NCBI GenBank assembly: GCA_013397075.1
Contig: VWZS01005931.1
Coordinates: forward strand, 1 to 64,000
Source: Rhabdornis inornatus
Taxonomy: Eukaryota > Chordata > Aves > Passeriformes > Rhabdornithidae
Reading direction: 5' to 3'
Length of the DNA stretch: 64,000 nt
Position 1 is the stretch's first letter. The number at the start of each line of letters is the position of its first letter. Below are positions 1-10,400 of the stretch, in pieces. A program made the position numbers and the translations under genes. The notes beneath the pieces were generated by a model, which was not told where the DNA came from, searched no databases, and saw only the letters and a program-made list of their open reading frames with translations.

Positions 1-575
1 ACTCATAAATTCATTTACAACAGTGGCAGCTTGGGACTGGGAGAAATCCTGCTCCATTCGGGAATTTAGCAGGCTGAAGCCCACTGCCAGCCACAGGCAC
101 CTAGACACAAAGGGTGGCCTATTTCCCTGTGAAATAAAACTCGCCTCCCCAGTTTCCTGATACCAGTTTGTAGGACGCGTTTGGCACTCTAAGGGCAGCC
201 AGGGTTCTATGTGGCGGCACCTTGTGTCTGGGAGAAATCCTGCTCAGTTTAGAAGTGTAGCACCCAGAAGCCCTCTCTCAGCCACAGGTGCCTGGACACG
301 AACAGTGGCCTATTTCCCTGGGAAACAAAACTTATCCCCCCAGTTTTGTTATATCAGTTTGTAGGGGGCATTTAGCACTCCAAAATAAGCCATGGTTCCA
401 AGTGGTGGCAGCTTGGGTCTGGGAGAAATCCTGCTCCCTTTGGAAATTAAGCAGGTCAAAGCGCGCTCCTGGCCACAATCACCTGGACATGGTGGCCTAT
501 TTCATGTGAAACAAATCTCACCCCGCAGTTTCCTTATATCAGTTTGTAGGAGGCATTTAGCACTCTAAAAGAAGC
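1..575. repeat. 191-bp tandem satellite, about three copies, truncated at left edge
   Basis: The word GGGAGAAATCCTGCTC recurs at 39, 230 and 421, an exact 191-bp spacing. AGTTTGTAGG plus GGC(A/G)TTT(A/G)GCACTC also recurs near 168, 357 and 541. Copies differ by substitutions and small indels. The array begins before the window. Confidence 0.9.
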
Positions 576-755
576 CATCTGATCCAGCTGTCCCTTCTTC
601 TTTGTCCAGAGGTAGGAGAGACTGTGCTGAAGGAAACATTTCCTTGGAGGAAGCAGTGGTTCATTGGCAGCTTCTGCTGCAGGAAGGAAGGCGATGCCAG
701 GCACAGTCACAGGAGGTAATTATTGTGCCTCTCAGCCTGAGCCTTGAGCTGCTAT
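576..755 (+). repeat. direct repeat, copy A (partner at 2158-2345)
   Basis: Shares CATCTGATCCAGCTGTCCC, GACTGTGCTGAAG, GGAAGCAGTGGTTC and CTGCTGCAGGAAGG with copy B, followed in both by GGTAATT and GTGCCTCT. It follows directly on the satellite array. Confidence 0.8.
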
Positions 756-2157
756 CTCTGCTGCTTCGCAGTGTGGTCACAGCCCAGAGGAATTATCCCG
801 AGCAGGCTCAGGGCACTCGGGTACTGAGCAGTCCTGCAGGGGTCCTCTGTGGGAGACACCTCCCGAAACCTGGGAGGTGCTGCAAGGGGTGACCATGGCG
901 AGGAAATGGGCAGAGGGGGAGAGCAGGGCTCCAATGTGTCCTGAGAGGGCCTGACTCTGTCCCCTTGGGCTGGGGGAGCTGGCCTGCAGAAGGAGGGAGG
1001 GAGGTTGGGAGGGATGGCTGTGGCACTGCCTGCTGTAGTTTTCCCCAGGGATTTAGGGATGGTTTCCTGAGTGGCAGTGAGAGAGCCCCACGGACCCTGG
1101 GCTGCTCCAGCCACCCTTGCAGGGATGTTGCACAGGGCATGGAAAGAGGGAGGAGAGTGACCAGAGGCACCACAGAGCTCTCCAGGCCCCTCTGCAGCTT
1201 TGGCCATGTCCATTCCCATCTGGCTCCCACAGCCTTACTCAACCTCTTTGCAGTGCCTAGTTCCCTAAGGCAGAACAGGGATCCCAGCACACCATGGAAA
1301 TGGTTCTCATCTGTGCTTCCTTCTAGGTGAGTGTGCTAGGAAGGCTTCTCCAGCAGCTTGGCTTCATGAAAATTGCAGCCTCTGGAGCCTCCTGCAGGTA
1401 TGTTCTCAGCTTCCCACCAAGGAATAATCTTTGACAGCCTGCCGAGAACCAGGTGACAAAAGCTTCTGTGGCTATTGAGTTACAGGTGTGTCTGCAGGGA
1501 GGACTTTCCCGGGTCCTTTGCTGGTTACTGCATGCAGGCCCAGGTCCCATGGCAGGGTTGAGTACTGTGTCCCTGCTGACCCCACAGGCTGAGCGGTGCT
1601 TTTGTGGGATCTATTCCTGGGAAATGGAAATACTTTCTGTTAAGGGCCGCCGAGAGGGAGGAACAAACCTACAGGAGACAATAAGTCCCTGAAGGCATCC
1701 AAACTTCTGGACCAGATGCTGAGTGACCTGGAGAGATGCCGTGGTGGGTGTGTTTCCCTCAGCCTTCTCCTGAGACTCAGCAACCAGGGGCTTTCTCTGC
1801 ACATCTGGACATGCCGTGCCCAGCACAGCGGGAAGGGATCCACGGCAGCCTTGCTGCCCTGCTGCTGCTGTCACAGCCTGCAGGGCTGTTTCTCAGCCTG
1901 GCCTGGCTGCAGCTTCTTCTCAGCCTCTGCAGGAAGGCTTTTGGCATCAGCTGACAGGGAGCCCAAGGTGCCCCACGGGCCATGCATGCCCTGAGATCCC
2001 CTGAAATTTCCTGGTCTCCCAGCACATCAGGACAGGCAGCTGTTTTGAGGAGGGAGGCCCTGGCTAGCCCCAATAACCTGGCCTTTCTCCTGATCCTTAT
2101 CAATGTCTTTGACAAATATTGCCTCCTGAAATGGCACCTCTCCAGTGGGGAACAGCT
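756..2157. other. spacer between direct repeats, no gene recognised
   Basis: GC-moderate DNA with many short overlapping open frames on both strands, the pattern of non-coding sequence. No domain or viral motif seen. Confidence 0.6.
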
Positions 2158-2345
2158 CCATCTGATCCAGCTGTCCCTGCTCCTTTCTCCGGAGATGAAA
2201 GAAAGGACTGTGCTGAAGACTCAGTTTCCCAGAGGAAGCAGTGGTTCTGTTCCAGCCTCTGCTGCAGGAAGGGAGGCGATGTCAGGCACAGTTACAGAAG
2301 GTAATTGCTGTGCCTCTGGGCCTTAGCCCTGCTGAGCCTTGAGCT
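2158..2345 (+). repeat. direct repeat, copy B (partner at 576-755)
   Basis: Same order of words as copy A, about 1.58 kb away, with substitutions throughout. The interval 756-2157 contains no coding sequence I recognise. Confidence 0.8.
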
Positions 2346-2439
2346 GACATCTGAGAGCTCAATGGTACCAGCGGAATGGACACACTGGGGGCCACCGGGA
2401 AAGAGCAAGGAAACACCAGGATGAGCTGAACAACAGTGG

Positions 2440-3060
2440 GAGAGAGAGGAGAGGGTTGGGAATTATTGAGAGGGACTGGGAATGGGCTGGAATGTGCTGG
2501 GAGAGAGAGGAGATGTCTGGGAGTGGGAGGCTGGGCGGGACTGGGAGGATGAGTACAGCTTGGGGCACTTGGTGCTGGGGGTCTGCCTGGCAACTGAGGG
2601 AGAAAATATAAGAAAAGGCCCAGGAGTTAAGGACAGGAGAGATCCCTCCCTGATCACCCTCATGGGCAAAACATACTCACCCTGGAGATAGGAACTGAAT
2701 TTATTATCAGCCAAATCAGAGCAGGATAACAAAAAGGTAAAAAAACCTAAGAACCACTTTCCCCCAGCCCTCACTCCTTCCAGGGCTCTCCTTCCTTCCT
2801 CTAGATTTAAAAAAACCAATAATTTAAATAAGAATAAAAGCAAAAGTAAAATTGAATATATAAAAAATACCATCAAATAAAATAATTAAGAAAAAAAAAC
2901 AAAAAACAGCAGAATTTATTCTGCTGGTTTTTGGGTTTTCTTGTCCAATCTCCAAGCTGGGTCTGAGCCAGAAAACGCTGGGCTGGGAGAGATATTGCTG
3001 CTGAGGGGCTGAATATTTCTGAAACTGAAGTTTCAAGTAATACCTTTAGTTTATGGAAGT
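2440..3060. repeat. purine-rich block and LTR-like fragment
   Basis: 2440-2570 is rich in GGGAG/GAGAG words. 2590-2720 reads AAAATATAAGAAAAGGCCC, then CATGGGCAAAACATACTC and GAATTTATTATCAGCC, which I recall from a widespread passerine LTR family. Borders and TSD were not found. Confidence 0.4.
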
Positions 3061-3065
3061 CACAG

Positions 3066-4423
3066 TGTCCTGGTTTAATTTGAATTTTAAAAAAAATGTT
3101 TTGGTTTAATTTGAATTTTCTGCCTAATGCACTAAATAATGTCATAGTTTTGATTTGTCAATTTAAATATACTCATTTTTTGTTGTGGGACAGAAGTAGG
3201 AGTAAAAGAGTAAGGCAGGCCTAAAACTTAAAAGGGTATTAAAAAAAAACTTTATTAACTACACGAAGAGAAAGAAAAAGTAAATTCAGAACAAGATTTT
3301 TAGACTACTCCTTCCTTTCCCCTCCCAACCTTTCATAACAACAAAACAAACATACAAAAAACTACTTCAGTCAGTTCTCAACTTAAGTAGTCCTTTTTCA
3401 GTTTACTTGGGAGAGAGAGGTTTCTTCTTGTCAGGCTATAGGGACTTTTCTACAAGGAAGGAAAAAAACCAGTTTTTTAGTGGTTTCACTTTCAAGATTT
3501 GCATCCGCTCGGGAAAGAACTTGCAAGTCGTGAAGCTCCTCCCATCTTCACAACGTTCCCAAAACTCTGCTTATGGGCCATGTTAAACTCATGGGGTATT
3601 TACTTTTAAGAATGAACTGTTTTAAAACAAAAATTCTCTTCTCTATTTCTCTGTTAATGATTCATTTCCAGAAATAGAGATCCCCCTTTCTCCTCGGGGA
3701 GAAGGATTCTCAACACAGATACCTTTGATTAACAATCTATCAGATGGAACATCTCCAACTCCCCATGTCTTTCTCCATGGTTAATAGGACTATTTAGTGC
3801 AATATTAGTTCATCCCTACAATCTTACAAAAGGATTTTTAGTCATCTTCACAGCATCTCCTCATTTTCCTTCCATCTAAAGAAACTTAGCTCTTTTATTT
3901 TTTCCTTCTCACTCTGGGGAAGATTGAAAAGTCTGCAAGTCTTATCTGAGCATTGAAAAAGTTAAGATTTTACATGGGGAAAGCAAGGCTGCAATGCTGG
4001 AGCTGTGTGAGGATCTCAGAAATTTCAAGCTGTGCTGGAAAGGGGGAGGAGGGGGAACGGCTGGGATCTCAATCAGCCTCCCTGGGCTCAGCAACAGCAG
4101 TCACTGCCATGGCCACCCCTCCTCCCTGCCAGGCCATGCCAGCTTCCCAGACGGGGGGGGGCCCGGCCCTGCCCCCCTGCCAGGCCCGCAGGCATGTAGT
4201 GGGGCCAGGCCTGGCCAGTGTTACCTGCACTGCTGCGAGAAAAGAGAGCCTTTTCCCAGGTTACTTCCTTCACAACGTGTTTTCACGGAGCAAACTAACT
4301 TTCTCCAATTGGTTTCTCAGGCTGTCAATAACTAAACCAGTCTTCAACTGGTCCCATCAACTCACAGAAGAAGTTCTCATAGAGAAAACCTCTGAGTCTG
4401 CTCAACCAGGTGTAACCAGCACA
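3066..4423. mobile_element. probable solo LTR, 5-bp TSD CACAG
   Basis: Begins TGTCCTGGTTTAATTTGAAT and ends AACCAGCACA. CACAG flanks both ends (3061-3065 and 4424-4428). It is 1358 bp with no coding sequence. The TSD sits in a short CA-repeat context, so it is less secure than those of the other two LTRs. Opening and ending resemble common passerine LTRs. Confidence 0.6.
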
Positions 4424-4428
4424 CACAG

Positions 4429-5040
4429 TGTCACTGAAGCTGCCAGAAAAAAACAAAAAAACCCCTCTCCAACAAAATTTTTGGTGTTAGAGAAATCAAG
4501 GCATTCCTTTATTCTGGACAGGGTATTGTTCTGGCCAGGATGTGCAACAGAAATAATTTCATCCACACATTGCCCAGGTGTGTAGAGAAAATCGTTCCAT
4601 CACACATTAATTTTACTAGATTTTTCCTAAACTTTATACAGTCAAAACCCATAGAATTTCATTGGTTCAATGTTCATTGGTCCCAAATTATGCAGTTCTT
4701 AGTATTTTATTTCCTATTGGTTAGAGATTTCTTCGCCATTGATGCTAATTTGGTGCTCGTTCCTTGGTTTTCTCATCAGTCTTTGCCAGACTAGATGTCT
4801 CCAACCACGCCAGGGGTGACATTTGGAGTTGATGATCGTGGATAGTTGTTAATGGTCATTATCTTTTGTGTATCTTCTGTGCTACTCCCAGACTGTTTTG
4901 TTTTTGTCAGCTTATTTTTGCTGTTTTGTAACCTGTACTTGGCAGGGGCCTGGGGCATCCTCATCCAGGCTCTTGGCTTTGGTAGCCTTCTTCCACTGCA
5001 ATTATCCTTGCATGGGAACTTTTAAGTCACAGACTGTACA
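4429..5040. repeat. second LTR-like interspersed repeat, borders not resolved
   Basis: It contains AAATCAAGGCATTCCTTTAT, CATCCACACATTGCCCAGG and CCTTGGTTTTCTCATCAGTC, the style of a passerine LTR sequence. I could not find paired ends or a target duplication. No protein is evident. Confidence 0.35.
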
Positions 5041-5888
5041 ATGAGATGCAATTCCTGAAACAGAAATAAATTCTAGCTATGGAAAATCTCGCTACCACAT
5101 TTAGAAACACTTCAGCAAACAACTTGTATTAATACTTATACAAACCATATATTTAGACTGTTTAAGCTTGTGTATTTTGATGCCAGTATCAGACTTCTCT
5201 ATTTTGACTTAGATATCTACTTACATTGCCCTGCTGACACTGAGATGGATGATCTCAGAGAACTACCACAGAACCTGGGACCTGCGCCTGGAGCTCCCAA
5301 GCTGCTCCTGAGCAGTGCTTATGCACCAGGGCCAGTTGGGAGACAGCGGCAGCCACTGAAAGTGCCACCAAAGCGCTCTGACTTACAATACTGGATGTTC
5401 CCTACTGGGCAGCAGCATCAGTGTAAAAAGCCATGGCAAATACATAGTCACCGTCGAGTCAGTGCTCATCCACGCATTTCTTAGTTGCAGTACCGCTTTT
5501 AGTCTGCAGGTGTCACTACAGAGTCATTAAAAATAGTGCACATGCGCAATACCTTGTGCTTATCACCAGGTGGCAGCAGCGACTTAAGTCCCAGCCAAGA
5601 TCTCGGATGGCATTTCAGTCACAGAAAAAAGCTTTGAATACACAGAGCGATTTCTATTGCCTTCACAGAGAGCATATTTTCTCCTGTTTTCAAACCCTTT
5701 ATTATTTAATTTATACATACAGAAGTTATATTTGCATTTTCAAGCCCTATATATCTGTATTTAGAATTTCTTATTCTCTAAGATGCTGCATATAAAGCAG
5801 TATATGTGGGGTTGTAGTTGGAAATAATTTTTTATTTTTAAAATAATCTCTATGTGTAAAAAGGTAGGGAAAGTTACCATTTTTAACT
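5041..5888. other. AT-rich stretch, no gene assigned
   Basis: A plus-strand open frame of about 105 codons at 5170-5484 has a GC-richer centre, but it matches no family I know and has no supporting splice sites. Otherwise nothing was seen. Confidence 0.55.
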
Positions 5889-5998
5889 GCCCTAACCACT
5901 ACTGCTAACCATTCCCCTGGCCACTACCCTAACCCCTGGCCTTAGAACTACCCTGGTCACTACTCTTAACCACTACCCAGCTGCCACCCTAACCATTA
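5889..5998 (+). repeat. degenerate CCCTAA-like minisatellite
   Basis: Imperfect tandem units around CCACTACCCTAA (about 12 bp; variants CCACTACTGCTAA, CCACTACCCAG, CCCTGGTCACTACTCTTAA). It resembles vertebrate telomere sequence (CCCTAA) but is interrupted. It ends some 30 bp before the lone satellite copy at 6030. Confidence 0.75.
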
Positions 5999-6029
5999 CG
6001 TCCCACAACTGCATCCAACTGGGCAACCC

Positions 6030-6215
6030 AGTGTCTTGTGGGCGTTTCAGGTGGCCCCCAGGAGTCCAAGGTCAGCCAGAGCCATAGCTCTTGGCAGCTT
6101 TCTTCTGGGAGAAATCCTCATTCTTTTGCAGTTCTAGGAGGCAGAATCCCACTTTCAGCCCCAGGTGCTTGGCCGTTCAGTGCAGAGCCTTTCCCCAGCA
6201 AGGAAAGCCCAATGC
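6030..6215 (+). repeat. diverged single copy of the 191-bp satellite unit
   Basis: CTTGGCAGCTTTCTTCTGGG followed by AGAAATCCTCATTC, then a GGCAGAATCCCACTTTCAGC block and CCCAGGTGCTTGG, parallels the unit at 1-575 in the same order and orientation. Confidence 0.65.
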
Positions 6216-6239
6216 CTGACTGTCTTTGGGGCAGCTGAG

Positions 6240-7995
6240 ATATGGCCCCTTAGAGGCCGAGGCCGGTGAGACCCGTCTGTCTTGTCAGCGTTCCTGGTGC
6301 CCATGACTGAAAGTGGGGCGCCATCTCCTAAAGCTGCAAACATCTAAAGATCGCTTTCTGACAGACACTCCACAACCAAAAAAGGATTTCTCAGTAAGAT
6401 TGCAAACACTATTCTTGGATTTTAATGCACGAATTCTATTATTTCATTGTTGCTCTCAAGTTTCCCTGACTTGAGGGAGTTCAAGTCACAAACAGGACTT
6501 CACTCTGCAAGCTAAACTAAGATATTAAAACTAGGCTTTTTAGCAAACTGCAAACAGGAATTGCCTTCTCCACAGTCTTTCCAAAGTCTTGGCTTTCCTC
6601 TGAATTCCTGGTAGGAGTATGAATCCTCACTTTCACACATTACAGTTTTCTGGTACTGGCACCCAAGTAACAATGTTTGCATGTGAAACCCATGCACAGA
6701 GTTTGGTTTTGGAGCTTTGGATTTGAACTGAGCCTCATTTCAAGCCTCATTTTGTAACTCACAACATCCTGCTTACACATTCCGCAAAAGGAGAAGTTGT
6801 AAGGCTCTTTCCCTCCTCCACATTTTAAAACCAGGATGAATTCCAAGTGTGCATTATTGCTAGATTATTTAGAGTAATTAAGATTGTGATTATTTCTTGA
6901 GGTATTTTATGTCTTATTATACTGCTGCAATTTTAGGCTATTATTTGTGATGCATTCCTAGTAATGCCAAAAGCACCTAAAACATATAGTTAGGTGTCCT
7001 TTTCAGCATTTCTACTCATACAAATGAATAATTCAATGAGCCAGAGTCCTTCCTATTAACTAGAGAAAATGCACAATCTGGTAGAGGTGTCTTTCTCAGA
7101 TTATTTGCAGTAAACAGTGTATATTCCTAATCTGCATGCCTTCTAGTTTTACTCATAAAAGAAAATTATTTCCCAGAATACTCTGACAGAAGTGTTTGCC
7201 AGCAAACTATTTTCTAGATGGTTGATTTGCCAGTATGTTGTAAAGTATACATGTACAAAGCCTTTTACTTAGGCTGAGATTGGCTGACATTTACTGAAAG
7301 CCTGAAGAATATCATTATGGCTTGAGAAGAAAAGAATACAGAGAGCTGGGGAGAAAGGGTGGAGAAAGAGACAACAGTTAAAAGAACAATTTGAGGAACA
7401 CTTACAAGCATGCTAAAGCATAGAATAATATAGCACAAAGAATACACCAACCCAGTTATAGCCTCTCATAGGGGTACCGGAATAGTTGACCGATGAGAGG
7501 GACACACCAGCACCCCCAAACGACCTAAACAAAAATCAAAGGTGTTTTGCTCAAAGTCTTGTCAAAGATAAATTCACAGTTAAGGGTGATGCTGCTTCTG
7601 TTTGTAGGCTAGCTGGTACTGCCTCTTCCTACTTCGAGTTTTCGAAAGGAGTATGGTAGCTCTCAGAAACACCATTAGTTGCCTGAAAGTAGATTTTATC
7701 AAGCTTGAATTTATGTTCAACATCCAGCATGTGCATTCTGTAAGTGCACATGNCCCATATGTACACAGCATTTTTGGTCCCTAATCAGTGGAATAGAGCC
7801 ATCTCTGTCTTGAAATAAGGGCTATTCTTCCATGACAGAAATACTGTACAGTGTATTTACAGAGGAATAAATTATTAATTTCTATAGATCATTTCACTAT
7901 TGGCAGCTGAGACTTTAATTACAGAGGGAACTGTAAGCAAAACACTTGTTTGTCAAGAGTGAGATAAAATAAATGTTTTGCCATGAGGTTTGATT
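6240..7995. other. no gene recognised
   Basis: AT-rich sequence with short open frames only. One ambiguous base (N) lies at 7753. Confidence 0.7.
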
Positions 7996-8000
7996 AGATT

Positions 8001-9219
8001 TGTGGGTGTTGTCATGATCTGCTGTTATTGCAGGTGGGGGTCATGATAGTTTGTTTTGATCTCAGAGGTACAAAAGGCAACAACTGGGGACAAATCAGTT
8101 TGCTCAAAGCAAAATGCACTTTTATTGAGTGTCAATAATTCAGTTTTGCGATAGAGGGAGAGTTAAAGGAAGCAAAGTAAAGAGAGAGAGAGAGAGAAAG
8201 GGGGAAATGGGGTATAGATACCAACGGATGAGATGGATGTCATCGTGGTCTGGCCCAATAGATACCAGGGTCCTCGTGGTCCCAGCCAATAGACGTGTCT
8301 TCTGTGGGAGATCTCAAAAGCTTCTCCAGAGGGTCGCTTTTTTATAGGCCTTTTCCAAAGCGAGTGGCATCCAGCCAAGAGGTGGGGAGATTTATGGGCC
8401 ATTGTGAGGTGCTCCGAGACAGAACACGCAGTGGCGCTCCGAGAAGCAGGTGTAGGCGTAGTACCTGTTTGAAGGCACTGTACCGTGGACAGCACAGTGA
8501 GCACAGCGCACCAGCAAACAGTCCCTTGGCCAACATCCACCTCAGCCAGGCCAGAACTCCTGTCCAGAAGCAGGTGGGGGGTCCTTGGGATAGCCTCTAT
8601 CCTTGTGGCGGTTGTGAGGCATGTGAGGGAAACTCCAGACCAACTCTTACAGGTGTAGAAGAAGGGATTACAGGCAACCTCACCCCTGATAAGTCACAGC
8701 TGTACTAATTACCAAAGAAGAGGAACAGCATTGCCCTTAATGGGTTGTGGCTGTGATTAATAAAGATAAGTGTGTTAAAAGGGGTGGGTTGGCTGATCAG
8801 TGGGATCCTTAAGGAGATGAGAAAAAGGACCTTGAGGAGGTAGAGGAGCCCTCAGGAAGAAGGAACGATCCAGAGAGATGCAAAGAATGAAACAAGAGAG
8901 CGAGTTGCTGCAGTAAAAGATCTGCTGGAGGTCGGTCTGGGCCAGATGGAGTCAGAGCCTGCTATTGGAGCCTGCAGTCATAATTGAGCTAGGTGAAAGC
9001 CTGCAGTCAGAGTCTGCAAACCAACACTTGCAGTCATAGTCTAGCAGGAAATAGCCAGCAGTCAGAGTTAACAGTTGGACCCTACAGTAGGAGCTTGCTG
9101 TAGTCAGAGTCAGGATCGCTAAGCTCTAATGAAGAATAAACTAGTACCCTTTTCATGTTGTTAGATGAGAGTCTGTGTCTTGGCTCATTTCTACCTCTAA
9201 TGAGATGTCTGCTGCGACA
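8001..9219 (+). mobile_element. solo LTR of an endogenous retrovirus, 5-bp TSD AGATT
   Basis: Starts TGTGGGTGTTGTCATGATC and ends CTGCTGCGACA. It is flanked by AGATT at 7996-8000 and 9220-9224. A polyadenylation signal AATAAA at 9135-9140 lies about 80 bp from the 3' end, as expected for an R/U5 boundary, and sets plus orientation. It is 1219 bp long with no viral coding sequence. Inside are an (AG)n stretch at 8179-8196 and scattered CAGTCAGAGT-type repeats at about 8930-9115. Confidence 0.85.
9135..9140 (+). promoter_or_regulatory. polyadenylation signal within solo LTR
   Basis: AATAAA, placed as expected in a retroviral LTR; probably no longer relevant to host transcription. Confidence 0.6.
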
Positions 9220-9928
9220 AGATTCACTATTTTAAGAAAAAGTATTCAGTTAGAACCATAGAGTGCAAAATTGGAGAGGCAAAATAAATTACCCTTCATA
9301 GAACACTCCCAGGGTGCTGCATTTTATTTTTTGACAGTTACAAGTACCATTAAGTGTTCACTACCCACAGGTAGTCAAGAGCTCTTGCTGTATCTCCCTG
9401 AGAATTGGCACCTACAGAGACAGCTCACGTCTCTTTCATGATCTGTTTCAGGAAATCTTAACACAATCTGATTCTGCACCGGGGTTCCTACTGTGCTAGG
9501 ATTTTCCTTAGAGACCTTCTATCTAGCAGTGCAGGAAATTAATTCCTTGTCTTTCATATTAGTGATTATTGTCTGCATTATAGTTGAATTAGATTAAAAA
9601 ATGAAGCAACCACCTCCTTCCAAAAATCATACACGTGCACCCTCTCCCAGTTTTGGATTTTACATCTGTAGTCTCAATTGCACCATCACTTAGTCCTTTT
9701 AATTGATGCTTCGTAGTTGCCATTGCTCTTATCTAGTCAGTATTTAACATTTGCTTTCTTCCTGATCTTCACTAATATTCACTGGGCCAGACCCATATCT
9801 CTGTTGCCTTTCAGTCATTTAATGTAAGAGAGATCAATGAAATGCAGGGTTAAATATCTACCCAGCCACAAGACAGGTTATCGTTACTGCAACATGGCCT
9901 GAGTGTAGTTAGTTCTACTATCCTCATG

Positions 9929-10400
9929 TGTGAGAAATGGATTTTTAAAGGATTCTCAAAGCCCGACTGAAAGGTCACACAGTCCTGTACATCTTATGCA
10001 AACTCTGAGATAAGGTGTGCTGACGTAGAAAGGCCATGGAATAGAGAAGACGTTGAGAGAGAGGTTGAACTAGAAACAAGTTTCGAACCATGGCCTTGTA
10101 AAATGACCAGATATTTTGGAGAATTAGAACTGTGGAAGATTCATTGTAGCAAGACCACGTGGGGTAAAATAATAGGTGATTTGTGTTAGAAGTATTAGCA
10201 TTGTTGTGTGGCAAAAGGTAATAGGCTGAAAAATATTTATAAGGTATTGTAACCAGGAAATAACTCGGCTTCTGATAGAATGGTGTAGAGTTTTTCATCT
10301 CATATGTTTCACCCTTCAGTGAGACTGATAATGGAGCAAAATCTTTTGAAACACCTCTCAATTGCCCTGTCTTTGTAGAGATGGGATTTTCCAGCACGCA
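9929..10400 (+). repeat. LTR-like fragment, borders not resolved
   Basis: TGTGAGAAATGGATTTTTAA near the start and GGAGCAAAATCTTTTGAAAC near the end look like a U3/R-U5 layout with a decayed polyadenylation signal. No clean TSD was found, and homology is from memory only. Confidence 0.35.

Noticed and set aside
752..1290. Overlapping 155- and 160-codon minus-strand frames
   Set aside because: They overlap each other in different frames and show no domain or conservation signal.
5170..5484. A GC-richer 105-codon open frame in AT-rich DNA
   Set aside because: The translated sequence is not recognised, and there is no signal peptide, domain or promoter. Chance or an old repeat cannot be excluded.
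7753..7753. Ambiguous base N here and at 21553
   Set aside because: Single unresolved bases, most likely polymorphism or base-call uncertainty; neither affects a gene.
9975..10397. A 140-codon minus-strand open frame
   Set aside because: It is antisense to an LTR-like fragment and matches no viral or cellular protein I know; the DNA looks like a decayed LTR.
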